Shown here piece after piece: positions 7,065 through 15,630 of a DNA stretch of 64,000 nt (its first letter is position 1; every line of letters begins with the position of its first letter). The stretch is from Lepidostoma basale. Taxonomy: Eukaryota; Arthropoda; Insecta; Trichoptera; Lepidostomatidae. The stretch lies in assembly GCA_022606425.2 (NCBI GenBank), contig JAHDVF020001024.1:1-64000 (forward strand). The letters are read 5' to 3'. The notes under the pieces are model-generated. The model was not told the DNA's origin. It made no database searches and was given only the letters and a program-made list of their open reading frames with translations. The translations under genes and the position numbers were made by a program.

Positions 7065-9782
7065 ATGTCCGAATCCCTATTGGATCGCATGGAAGGCTTA
7101 TTAACCGAAGAAATGTGGACGCGTGCGGCGTTGTCTCACTACTCAGTGTCTCAATTTGAAAGCCTAGAGGCTCTATTGGCCGAAGCCTATGAAGATAAGC
7201 AGACTGAGGAAGTTAAGCAGCTATGTGATGAACGGTTAGCTGAAAATAAAAACAGTATTTTGGCCATGTACCTGTCTGGGGTGATCGCATGGGAGGATCA
7301 GCAGTTAGAGGATGCCGATTTAGCGACTCTTATTAACCTTTTTACAGATAACGGTAAGTGGATTATTGTTGAATATATTTGTAAAAAAATGCTAAACACG
7401 GGTGAGAGTAAAATTGCCTTAAAGGCTCTTGCTAAGGTCTATGATAAACTGGGTCAAAAAGTTGACTACTATGCGGTGTTAGAGCGTCTGGCTCGTTTAG
7501 ACTATGAAGATGCTGACTTGGCAATGAAGTTGGCTCATTACTATGAAGACCAAGAGATGAACGACGAGGCGCTATCGTATTATAAAAAGGCGATTTATCG
7601 CTATATAAATCGTAAACAGTTTGCTGGGGTTCAGGAGGTTTGGGCTAAGCTGCTTTTAGAGAGCGAGGATAGTGACGAGCTATTTAGTGGCCTTCTTTTG
7701 AAAACTGAAAAGACCATGGGCGTGGAGAAAGCCATTGAGCTTCAAAAGAGCCTCTATCCTTTGTATAAAGCGAGGGGTCAGTGGGATCAGGCGATTGTTC
7801 TCTTAAAAAAGATGCTTCTTATTAATCCTAAGGATGTTAGTAGTCGTCGTGAACTGGTAGAGTGTTATCGTCAAAAGCATGGGGATAATAGCCGATTGGA
7901 AGAGTGTATTAGCATTACCAATCTATCCCAGAACTGGCGTAATGTTCAGGAGGCCTATGAAAGTTTTGAGAAGCATATTAGCCTTGATAAGGGGCGATAT
8001 GTTTTCCATCGTACATGGGGGATTGGGCGAATTAAAAAGATGAACGAAGAGATAGTTAGTATCGATTTTGCCAAAAAAAGAGGCCATGAAATGAGTCTTG
8101 AAATGGCAACAACATCCTTAACGAGTCTTTTTGATCATCATATTTGGGTACTAAAGGCAACAATGAACCGCGATGATTTACGGGAGAAGATTAAAAAAGA
8201 TATTCCTTGGGCACTAGAGACGATGGCTTTAAGCTTTCCTGGTGAATCTGATATGAAAAAAGTAAAGTCAGAGCTTAGCAGTAGTGATGCACCCAAGGGA
8301 ACTACTATTTTAAGCCCAAGTGAGTGGAGCAGTTGGAGTACTGAGGCTCGTAAGGTGTTAAAAAATAATCCTGCTTTTGGGAATAATGCGAGTAAAGGTG
8401 ATATATTTATTTTGCGTTCAAGCCCTGTGTCATTTGAAGAGAAGGTCTCTAATCGGTTTAAAACTGAAGAAAATTTTTTCAAAAAACTTGATATTATGCA
8501 TGAGTTTTTAGAGAACAGTGAAGAGCAAAGCGACTACTTTACAGATATGTTTAACTATTTCTTTAGCTATCTTAAGGCAGGTATCGTTAATGAGATGGTG
8601 GTAACCAGCTATCTATTTGTGCAAAAGATGCTTAAGGATAAGGTTGTTAATGTATCGTTGCCTTACTCTTTTAGCGAACTATATAGTGATATTAGCGATG
8701 TTGAGTCGCTCTTTGTTAAGCTTGAAAACAAAAGCTATGCCAGCGATTTTTTAGCCCAAGTAAGACGCTATGAAGCACAGTGGAGTACTCTTTTTGTTAA
8801 TTTACTGCCTCAGTTCCCCTCTGACTATATCGTCGATGAGTTAAGAAAAGAGATGAAAGAGGAGGAGCTGAAGGAGGCCTTTAGCCTTATTATTGATCGC
8901 TATCGTAACTATCCTGAGGCATTTTTCTGGCTGATCAATCATTTCCCCTCAATGCAAGGCAGTGAGTATGGTATTAAGGAGGAGAAAATTATTATTAATC
9001 TTATCCACCTTGCTGACATTTCGTATCGCAACATTGTAGCAAAAAAAGATTTACCACTGAATAAACGCATCAACCGTATGGCGATGACGAAGCTATTTAA
9101 AGAGGGCCGCCTAGCAGACTTTATTGCCCTGTCTAGCGAGAAATCGGTTTCACGTATCTACGCACTGTTAAATAATATTAAGGATCTCGATCCCTCTCTT
9201 CTTCAATCTACTGCTCTTCTCATTAAGAAAATTTATCCTGAGATTAGTTTAGATGTCATGCATGCACCAAAGGCTGACAAAGAGCCTATGTTGATTAAGG
9301 CAACGAGGGGCACGACCATCTTAGTTCTTGAAAGTTCATATAAGCAAAAAGCTTTAGAGCTTAAAAACATTGTTGAAGTTGAAATTCCTAAGAACTCTGC
9401 AGAAATTGGTGAAGCAATTAAAAAAGGCGATTTAAAGGAAAATGCCGAATATATTTTTGGTAAAGAACGCCAAGAATATTTACAAAAAGAGGTTGGAAGG
9501 CTACAAAAAGAGCTGGATAGTGCACGTATTTTTGAGACTGATAAAATTGATTCATCATCAGTCTCTTTTGGTACGGTGGTGACGCTTAATAATGGGCAGA
9601 GTAGTGAGGTTTATACAATTTTAGGGCCGTGGGAAAGCAATCCCGATAAAAACATTCTCTCCTATCTAGCCCCTTTTTCTAGCGAGTTACTTGGAAAGAA
9701 GGTAGGAGATAAGCTAAAATTTTCTATCAATGAGACTAATTATAAATATTCTATTAAAAAAATCGATACAGCAATAGTTTAA
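7065..9782 (+). CDS. greA: Giant spirochaete-type transcription elongation factor GreA
   Basis: The C-terminal ~145 residues are a complete GreA: the coiled-coil tip GDLKENAEY with the acidic Asp and Glu that enter the RNA polymerase secondary channel and stimulate cleavage of backtracked RNA, then the FKBP-like domain (about 825-905). Ordinary GreA is about 158 residues; here some 760 residues of mostly helical repeats precede it, with TPR-like units at about 100-290 (LAKVYDKLGQKVDYYAVLERL, YYEDQEMNDEALSYYKKAI). Long GreA proteins of this kind occur in Treponema and Borrelia. I use the ATG at 7065 with a GGAGA Shine-Dalgarno rather than the GTG at 7053. A hairpin terminator follows. Confidence 0.88.
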   Translation: MSESLLDRMEGLLTEEMWTRAALSHYSVSQFESLEALLAEAYEDKQTEEVKQLCDERLAENKNSILAMYLSGVIAWEDQQLEDADLATLINLFTDNGKWIIVEYICKKMLNTGESKIALKALAKVYDKLGQKVDYYAVLERLARLDYEDADLAMKLAHYYEDQEMNDEALSYYKKAIYRYINRKQFAGVQEVWAKLLLESEDSDELFSGLLLKTEKTMGVEKAIELQKSLYPLYKARGQWDQAIVLLKKMLLINPKDVSSRRELVECYRQKHGDNSRLEECISITNLSQNWRNVQEAYESFEKHISLDKGRYVFHRTWGIGRIKKMNEEIVSIDFAKKRGHEMSLEMATTSLTSLFDHHIWVLKATMNRDDLREKIKKDIPWALETMALSFPGESDMKKVKSELSSSDAPKGTTILSPSEWSSWSTEARKVLKNNPAFGNNASKGDIFILRSSPVSFEEKVSNRFKTEENFFKKLDIMHEFLENSEEQSDYFTDMFNYFFSYLKAGIVNEMVVTSYLFVQKMLKDKVVNVSLPYSFSELYSDISDVESLFVKLENKSYASDFLAQVRRYEAQWSTLFVNLLPQFPSDYIVDELRKEMKEEELKEAFSLIIDRYRNYPEAFFWLINHFPSMQGSEYGIKEEKIIINLIHLADISYRNIVAKKDLPLNKRINRMAMTKLFKEGRLADFIALSSEKSVSRIYALLNNIKDLDPSLLQSTALLIKKIYPEISLDVMHAPKADKEPMLIKATRGTTILVLESSYKQKALELKNIVEVEIPKNSAEIGEAIKKGDLKENAEYIFGKERQEYLQKEVGRLQKELDSARIFETDKIDSSSVSFGTVVTLNNGQSSEVYTILGPWESNPDKNILSYLAPFSSELLGKKVGDKLKFSINETNYKYSIKKIDTAIV

Positions 9783-9794
9783 TTTATTTTTTAT

Positions 9795-9829
9795 AAAAAA
9801 CGGTAATATTCTTATTACCGTTTTTTTTT
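9795..9829 (+). terminator. Terminator after greA
   Basis: The hairpin CGGTAATA / TATTACCG (9801-9808 and 9813-9820) with a 4-base loop is extended by A/T pairs and followed by nine T. It lies 13 bases after greA. Its T-run merges into the -35 box of the next promoter. Confidence 0.9.
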
Positions 9830-9856
9830 GACAATTGCCATTTTAGGTGCTAAACT
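9828..9856 (+). promoter_or_regulatory. Promoter of the GH13 gene
   Basis: -35 TTGACA (9828-9833), 17-base spacer, -10 TAAACT (9851-9856). Transcription would start near 9863, so the leader is only about 15 bases and contains a GGGGAT motif before the ATG at 9878. Confidence 0.65.
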
Positions 9857-9877
9857 TTATTAACATGGGGATAGCTA

Positions 9878-12800
9878 ATGGAAAATGTCGATCGACGCAA
9901 CATCTGTAATGATAGTAAGAGAGAGCTTAAAATCGGGCGAGCAATAAGATGCTCTGAACAGCCAATTTCCCTTGATGGGCAGCGACTATGCAGCTATAGC
10001 ATCGATGAGATAGCCAGTTTTGTTAATAGACGTAATAAATTACTGAATAAAGATGAACACTGGCGAGTTGCAGAGCTTAATGCATTACTTCTTATCAATG
10101 AGATCTACTATGTTATCATGAATCTTTATCATAAAATACACAGTAACCTATGGGCAGATGCTGAGCTCTATCTTCACAGGGATCTATCGAAGCAAGAGGT
10201 GGATGAGACATTAGCATGCTTTAATCAGCACTTTTCTCTACCTCAAGGCTTGAATAGAGAGGCTAGTGCTAGTAGCATTGGTGATCAAAATTTGGCTAGG
10301 GATATCAACACCCCTATTTTATTAGAGGAATTAATTGTTTTTCACCTTAATAACAGAAATAGGGCTTTTGATAGCTTTGCGTCTATATTTAAGCAAAAAA
10401 TCCTAGAGGAAGAGAGTAGTTACCGGCACATCATGAGTGCCTTGAGCGATTTTTTTCTAGATCAAGCCTGTTTTGGTCCAGAAAATTTATCTCTTTTAAT
10501 GATGCTTCAGTATCCACATGATCTCTATCCTAACAGCTTTTATGATCAGCTTGACTATATGTATCGTCATTGGGGCTATCTTTTAGGTGATCATCTCTCT
10601 AAAAAAATATTACACAGCTTAGATTTGATTAAGGAAGAGTACAAATATGGATCTCATGAACATCTCAATCCAAAGATGGTTGCCCCAACCTACAGAATGG
10701 ATGAGAAGGGTGAGGTTGAGGCCTTTTCATTAGATCAAAATTGGATGCCTAGAGTTGTCATGGTGGCTAAAAATAGCCTTGTATGGCTTGACCAGTTGAG
10801 TAAAAAGTATGGCTATTCGATTAACTGTTTGGGTGATATTCCTGATCGTGAACTAGAGATGATGGCAAGCTATGGCTTTAATGCCCTATGGTTAATTGGG
10901 CTGTGGCAGCGTAGCGATGCTAGTAAGAAAATAAAGCAGCTAATGGGTAATGCAGAGGCTGAAGCAAGCGCCTACAGCCTTGATAGTAATGAGATATCGA
11001 GTAGGCTGGGGGGGTGGCCATCACTTGAGCAGTTAAGGACAAAGGCTGCACGTTATGGCATTAGGCTAGCGAGTGATATGGTACCCAATCATACAGGAAT
11101 TGATAGTCAGTGGGTAAGAGAGCAGCCTAATTTTTTTCTTCAATTGAGGGATAAGCCCTTTAGCCAATATAGCTTCGAGGGTGAAAATTTATCACAAAAT
11201 CGAGAGATTGGAATCTACCTTGAGGATCACTACTATAGTAAAGAGGATGCTAGTGTTGTCTTTAAAAGAGTTGACTTTAGAACGGGTGATCATTGCTATA
11301 TTTACCATGGTAATGATGGTACCGCAACCCCTTGGAATGATACGGCTCAAATTGATTTTTTAAATCCTGAAGCGAGAGAGGCAGTCATTCAAGAGATTAT
11401 TCATATTGCCCAAAATTTTCCTATCATCAGATTTGATGCTGCGATGGTATTAGCGAAACAGCATATTCATCGTCTATGGTATCCTCGTGCTGGTGAGGGG
11501 GGCGATATTGCAACACGTTCTCAATTTTCTTTAACTGATGATGAATTTGATCGTCTTATTCCTAAAGAATTCTGGAGAGAATTAGTCGATCGTATCAATG
11601 CTGAGCTGCCTAATACGCTTTTACTAGCAGAGGCTTTTTGGATGATGGAGGGCTACTTTGTCCGTACACTTGGGATGCATCGGGTTTACAATAGCGCCTT
11701 TATGAATATGCTGATGAACGAAGAGAATGCGGAGTATAGAAAAACAATTAAAAATACTCAAGAGTTTGATGCTGGCATATTGAAACGTTTTGTAAATTTT
11801 ATGAGTAACCCTGATGAAAAAACAGCACGAGAGCAGTTCGGTGATGGAGACAAATATTTTGGGGTCTGTGCGATGATGTGTAGTATGCCGGGACTTCCGA
11901 TGATTGCTCATGGACAAATTGAAGGATTCAGTGAAAAATATGGTATGGAATATGCGAAGGCCTATTACAATGAGGTTGAAAATAAAGCTTTACTCATGAG
12001 GCATGAAAAAGAAATTTTCCCTCTTTTACGGCAGAGATATCTGTTTGCTGGCTGTGAGCAATTTAGGCTATATGATTTTTTTACTCACTCAGGAGCTATC
12101 AATGAGGATGTTTATGCCTACAGCAATGGCTATAATAATGAGCAGACCATTTTTATCTTTAATAATAGTATTAATGCGGCCAAGGGCTATATAAATCTGA
12201 GCTGCTACTACAGAGTAAAAAATAGTGATGGTGGCTACCTAGTGCATGAAAGCTTAGCCCAAAGCCTGTCACTACACAATAACAATCGCTACTATCTTCT
12301 GCTAGAGGAGCAGCTTAGTGGGCTATCATATCTACGCTCATCCTCATCAATCTATCAAGAGGGGCTCTATGTTGAGCTTGGAGGCTATGGCCATCAGCTT
12401 TTTTGGCACCTAGAGGAGCTACATGACGATGATGGCTGCATCGTAGAGCTCATGAAGGAGTTAGATGGAAAGGGGGTGAGCAACATGAAGCACCTCCTTG
12501 CGATGAAGCGGCTTTACCCTATTCACCAGGCAGTTTCGATGCTCTTTCATCCTTATAATAATTTTATCAAGGAGATATGGATTGGCTCTTACCAACTAAC
12601 CAAGAGGCCATGGCCGGTAGAAAAGCGTATCAAAGATTTCATTTTCCAGCTCTCATTTTTAGAGAGTGAGCAGCTAGATTTGGTGATGATTGAGCAAGAG
12701 CTTCTAGTTAAAATTACTCATTTACATGAGATTATTAGTTTTTCCAGTAACAGGGCTCGTGAGTTATTAGGTAAGAATCATAGCTACCTGCCCTTTTTAG

Positions 12801-13258
12801 CATCGTGGGTGCTTAGTAGTAGGCTATGCCAAGCTAAAGGAGGTGGCGATGGTCGGTGGCTATTTGATGATTTACTCTTTAGCGAAACGCTTTCTAGCCT
12901 ATGGGATCAGTGGAGCTGGGGCGACTATCATGCCTTTAGTGAGACTCTAGAGTTTATGTCATCTTCGGTTCTACTACAGATACCGACGAAACTGAGTGAG
13001 CAGCAGGACTACTTCGATCATCTTCTGGCATTTAGGGAGGTTGCCTCTATCTGCGGCTTCAATTTTTTTGAAGGGTGTGAATGGTTTCATCAAGAAGGGA
13101 TGGAACAGTTTATAGAGATTCTGTTACTACTTCTCTATTTGCTAGCATCAACACAGGAAGAGATAGGCAATATCGATCAGTTTAGTCTCTTTATTAATCA
13201 AAAAATAGAGAAATCTCACTATAGGGTAGAGGCTTTAAGGTCAATAGATATGGCCTGA
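9878..13258 (+). CDS. Large GH13-family (alpha-amylase superfamily) glucan-active enzyme
   Basis: 1126 residues, about twice a normal amylase. The central (beta/alpha)8 barrel shows GH13 region I (DMVPNHTGID), region II with the nucleophile Asp (IIRFDAAMVLAKQH), region III with the acid/base Glu (LLLAEAFWMMEGY), and a late FMSNPDEKTAREQFG segment in the place of region IV, where Pro replaces the usual His of NHD but the Asp remains. About 280 helical residues precede the barrel and about 400 follow it. No signal peptide is seen, so it should act on intracellular alpha-glucan or maltodextrin. The exact reaction (hydrolase or transglycosylase) cannot be told. It has its own promoter and no sugar-metabolism neighbours. 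Confidence 0.8.
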   Translation: MENVDRRNICNDSKRELKIGRAIRCSEQPISLDGQRLCSYSIDEIASFVNRRNKLLNKDEHWRVAELNALLLINEIYYVIMNLYHKIHSNLWADAELYLHRDLSKQEVDETLACFNQHFSLPQGLNREASASSIGDQNLARDINTPILLEELIVFHLNNRNRAFDSFASIFKQKILEEESSYRHIMSALSDFFLDQACFGPENLSLLMMLQYPHDLYPNSFYDQLDYMYRHWGYLLGDHLSKKILHSLDLIKEEYKYGSHEHLNPKMVAPTYRMDEKGEVEAFSLDQNWMPRVVMVAKNSLVWLDQLSKKYGYSINCLGDIPDRELEMMASYGFNALWLIGLWQRSDASKKIKQLMGNAEAEASAYSLDSNEISSRLGGWPSLEQLRTKAARYGIRLASDMVPNHTGIDSQWVREQPNFFLQLRDKPFSQYSFEGENLSQNREIGIYLEDHYYSKEDASVVFKRVDFRTGDHCYIYHGNDGTATPWNDTAQIDFLNPEAREAVIQEIIHIAQNFPIIRFDAAMVLAKQHIHRLWYPRAGEGGDIATRSQFSLTDDEFDRLIPKEFWRELVDRINAELPNTLLLAEAFWMMEGYFVRTLGMHRVYNSAFMNMLMNEENAEYRKTIKNTQEFDAGILKRFVNFMSNPDEKTAREQFGDGDKYFGVCAMMCSMPGLPMIAHGQIEGFSEKYGMEYAKAYYNEVENKALLMRHEKEIFPLLRQRYLFAGCEQFRLYDFFTHSGAINEDVYAYSNGYNNEQTIFIFNNSINAAKGYINLSCYYRVKNSDGGYLVHESLAQSLSLHNNNRYYLLLEEQLSGLSYLRSSSSIYQEGLYVELGGYGHQLFWHLEELHDDDGCIVELMKELDGKGVSNMKHLLAMKRLYPIHQAVSMLFHPYNNFIKEIWIGSYQLTKRPWPVEKRIKDFIFQLSFLESEQLDLVMIEQELLVKITHLHEIISFSSNRARELLGKNHSYLPFLASWVLSSRLCQAKGGGDGRWLFDDLLFSETLSSLWDQWSWGDYHAFSETLEFMSSSVLLQIPTKLSEQQDYFDHLLAFREVASICGFNFFEGCEWFHQEGMEQFIEILLLLLYLLASTQEEIGNIDQFSLFINQKIEKSHYRVEALRSIDMA

Positions 13259-13264
13259 GAAAAC

Positions 13265-13293
13265 TTGAATAAATTATAAAAAAAAGATATGAT
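13265..13293 (+). promoter_or_regulatory. cysS promoter
   Basis: -35 TTGAAT (13265-13270), 17-base A-rich spacer, -10 TATGAT (13288-13293). The predicted start near 13300 abuts the GAGGAA Shine-Dalgarno at 13301-13306, giving a very short leader. Confidence 0.6.
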
Positions 13294-13313
13294 AGGTTAC
13301 GAGGAATAGTAGA

Positions 13314-14711
13314 ATGATTGCACTGTACAACAGCCTGAGCCATAAAATTGAACCATTTAATGCTATTAAAGATGGGGCGGTTTCAATCTATTGCTGTGGC
13401 CCTACCGTTTACAACTTTGCACATATCGGTAACATGAGAACCTATATTTTTGAAGATATTCTTCGACGCACATTTGACGTTGCGGGCTACACCATTACCC
13501 ATGTGATGAATATTACTGATGTAGGCCATCTGAGTAATGATGGCGACGATGGTGAAGACAAGATGATTAAAAGTGCTAGGGAGAAGGGCATGAATGTTTG
13601 GGAGATAGCACAGTTCTTTACTGATGCCTTTTTTAAAGATAGTGCCTCCCTCAATATATTAAAACCTACTGTTGTCTGCCGAGCGACGGATCATATTCAG
13701 CAAATGATTGAGATGATTTTAAAAATTGAAAAAGCAGGATTTACCTATTTAAGCGGTGGCAACCTCTATTTTAATACTGCCAAGGATAGCAAGTATGGTA
13801 GCCTAAGGGGATACCGTCTGCATAATAATAGTCATGGTAGGGTAGATGCCGATAGGCACAGGCAAAGTCCTGAAGACTTTGTCTTGTGGTTTACAACCAG
13901 TAAATATGAGCATCAGGCAATGCTTTGGGAGAGCCCGTGGGGAAAAGGCTATCCAGGATGGCATATTGAGTGTAGTGCAATGAGTGCCGAATATTTAGGA
14001 GAACAATTTGATATACACTGTGGTGGGGTTGACCATCTTGCACTTCATCATACGAATGAGCTAGCTCAAAGCCGTGCTGCCTTTGGAGAGCAAAGTGCTA
14101 ACTATTGGGTTCATGGTGAGTTTTTAACGATTGATCGGAACAAGATGAGTAAAAGCACGAAGAGCTTTCTTACCGTTGAGTCACTAGAGGAGATGGGTTT
14201 TGGTGCTTTAGACTATCGCTATTTTTGTTTAACAGCTCATTATCGTAAACAGCTTGCTTTCCATTTGGAGGCTTTGACAGCCGCAAAAAATAGTAGAAAA
14301 AAGTTAATAACGAAAGCGACCGAGTTAAAAAAATACATACCACCCGCTGTCGGGAGTAATGTTACATCAGTACTGAACAGTTTTTATAAAAAACTTTTTA
14401 ATGACCTTAATACACCAGAGGCATTAGCCGATCTTTGGATGATGCTAAAAAATGATGCTCTTGATCTCTCTGATAAAGCATGGTTACTACGACGAATGGA
14501 TGATGTTTTAGCATTAGATCTATTTGAGGATGACGTAGCTGACTCCCTTAGTGATGACTTAAATCAGCTGATTAGCCAAAGGAATGAAGCTAAAATAGCT
14601 AAAAACTATAGCCTAGCCGATGAGATTAGGCATGAACTACTAGCGAAGGGGATTAAAATTCAAGATGAGGCTGATGGTAGTGTAAAATGGCATAAGGTAA
14701 CAAAGATGTAA
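13314..14711 (+). CDS. cysS: Cysteinyl-tRNA synthetase
   Basis: Charges tRNA-Cys with cysteine in the cytoplasm (class I synthetase). 465 residues, normal length. The signature residues are all present: CCGPTVYNFAHIGN carrying the first zinc-ligand Cys and the HIGH-like motif, GWHIECSAM and CGGVDHLALHHTNE supplying the other zinc ligands, and KMSKS in DRNKMSKSTKS (about residue 279). The C-terminal helical anticodon-binding part includes AKNYSLADEIRHELLAKGIKIQD, typical of CysRS. It has its own promoter and a GAGGAA Shine-Dalgarno. Confidence 0.97.
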   Translation: MIALYNSLSHKIEPFNAIKDGAVSIYCCGPTVYNFAHIGNMRTYIFEDILRRTFDVAGYTITHVMNITDVGHLSNDGDDGEDKMIKSAREKGMNVWEIAQFFTDAFFKDSASLNILKPTVVCRATDHIQQMIEMILKIEKAGFTYLSGGNLYFNTAKDSKYGSLRGYRLHNNSHGRVDADRHRQSPEDFVLWFTTSKYEHQAMLWESPWGKGYPGWHIECSAMSAEYLGEQFDIHCGGVDHLALHHTNELAQSRAAFGEQSANYWVHGEFLTIDRNKMSKSTKSFLTVESLEEMGFGALDYRYFCLTAHYRKQLAFHLEALTAAKNSRKKLITKATELKKYIPPAVGSNVTSVLNSFYKKLFNDLNTPEALADLWMMLKNDALDLSDKAWLLRRMDDVLALDLFEDDVADSLSDDLNQLISQRNEAKIAKNYSLADEIRHELLAKGIKIQDEADGSVKWHKVTKM

Positions 14712-14735
14712 TGATCGTTTTGGACCAATAGCATC

Positions 14736-15584
14736 CTAGCCTAAGAGGCGTAGAATGGATTGGCTCTTTTGGTTGGCCTGTGCCATCATGGAAAGAGTTG
14801 CTTGAGCTAGTATTTGATCTCTGGTTAGTTGAATGATGCCATCGGCCATGTTAAGATCCCTAATTTGACTTTCTGATGCCTGAAGGTTTTCGCTAGCGAC
14901 CATCTGACTTTTAACAAGAAGTTCCATTCTATTTTGATAGGCACCTAAATCTGCTCTTTGGCTCATAAGAAGCTTTAGTGAGTAGTCTAGTGAAGCAATA
15001 GCATTGTTAGCACTTTCGATATCATTTAAAAAGATACCCCCTTCACCATTGTTGCCGGTTAATGCAAGACCAGTACTGCTCATATTACGAATAGAGATGG
15101 TCGAGGTTTGATCCATATTTGCTCCTACATGAATAGTCATATCAACACCACGATAACTACTGTCAAAACGGCCAGTTAAAATATTCATACCATTAAACTG
15201 AGCATGGTAGGCAATACGGTCAATCTCACTAATGAGCTGACTAACCTCAACTTGCATGTAGGATCGATCTTCATCATTATAGGTACCATTGGCTGATTGA
15301 ATAGCCAGTTCGCGTATGCGCTGTATATTATCGGTGGTTGACTGTAAGTAGCCCTCTGCCGTTTGAACAAAGCTAATGCCATCATTAATATTTCTAACAG
15401 CTTGATTGAGACCGCGTATTTGGCTACGCATCTTTTCTGAAATTGCCAGTCCTGAAGCATCATCTGCGGCATGTACAATACGTAGGGCGCTAGAAAGGGC
15501 AGTAAAGGCTCTCTCTTGTGATAATTCAATAATGGCAAGATTACGACTAGCATTTTTTGAGCTTAAATTGTGGTTGATGATCAT
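14736..15584 (-). CDS. flaB: Periplasmic flagellar core filament protein FlaB (flagellin)
   Basis: 282 residues, the usual size of spirochaete FlaB core flagellins, which lack the variable surface domains D2/D3. The N-terminus MIINHNLSSKNASRNL and the conserved ALSSALRIVHAADDASGLAISEKMRSQIRGL match the flagellin D0/D1 domain; the C-terminus ends with DQILAQATLSMMAQANQKSQSILRLL. FlaB polymerises inside the periplasm to form the filament that drives spirochaete motility, and has no signal peptide because it leaves by the flagellar export apparatus (FlhA is encoded at 28 kb). It has its own sigma70-like promoter. Spirochaetes often have two or three flaB copies; only one is here. Confidence 0.95.
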   Translation of the reverse strand: MIINHNLSSKNASRNLAIIELSQERAFTALSSALRIVHAADDASGLAISEKMRSQIRGLNQAVRNINDGISFVQTAEGYLQSTTDNIQRIRELAIQSANGTYNDEDRSYMQVEVSQLISEIDRIAYHAQFNGMNILTGRFDSSYRGVDMTIHVGANMDQTSTISIRNMSSTGLALTGNNGEGGIFLNDIESANNAIASLDYSLKLLMSQRADLGAYQNRMELLVKSQMVASENLQASESQIRDLNMADGIIQLTRDQILAQATLSMMAQANQKSQSILRLLG

Positions 15585-15599
15585 TAAATTATAACCTCG

Positions 15600-15628
15600 A
15601 TACTAGATATATAGTGTTGACAAGTAAA
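15600..15628 (-). promoter_or_regulatory. flaB promoter
   Basis: Reading leftward: -35 TTTACT (15623-15628), 17-base spacer, -10 TAGTAT (15600-15605). A GAGG ribosome-binding motif (15595-15598) lies just after it, so the leader is very short. I saw no FliA-type (sigma28) box here, although a fliA gene is present. Confidence 0.55.
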
Positions 15629-15630
15629 CA

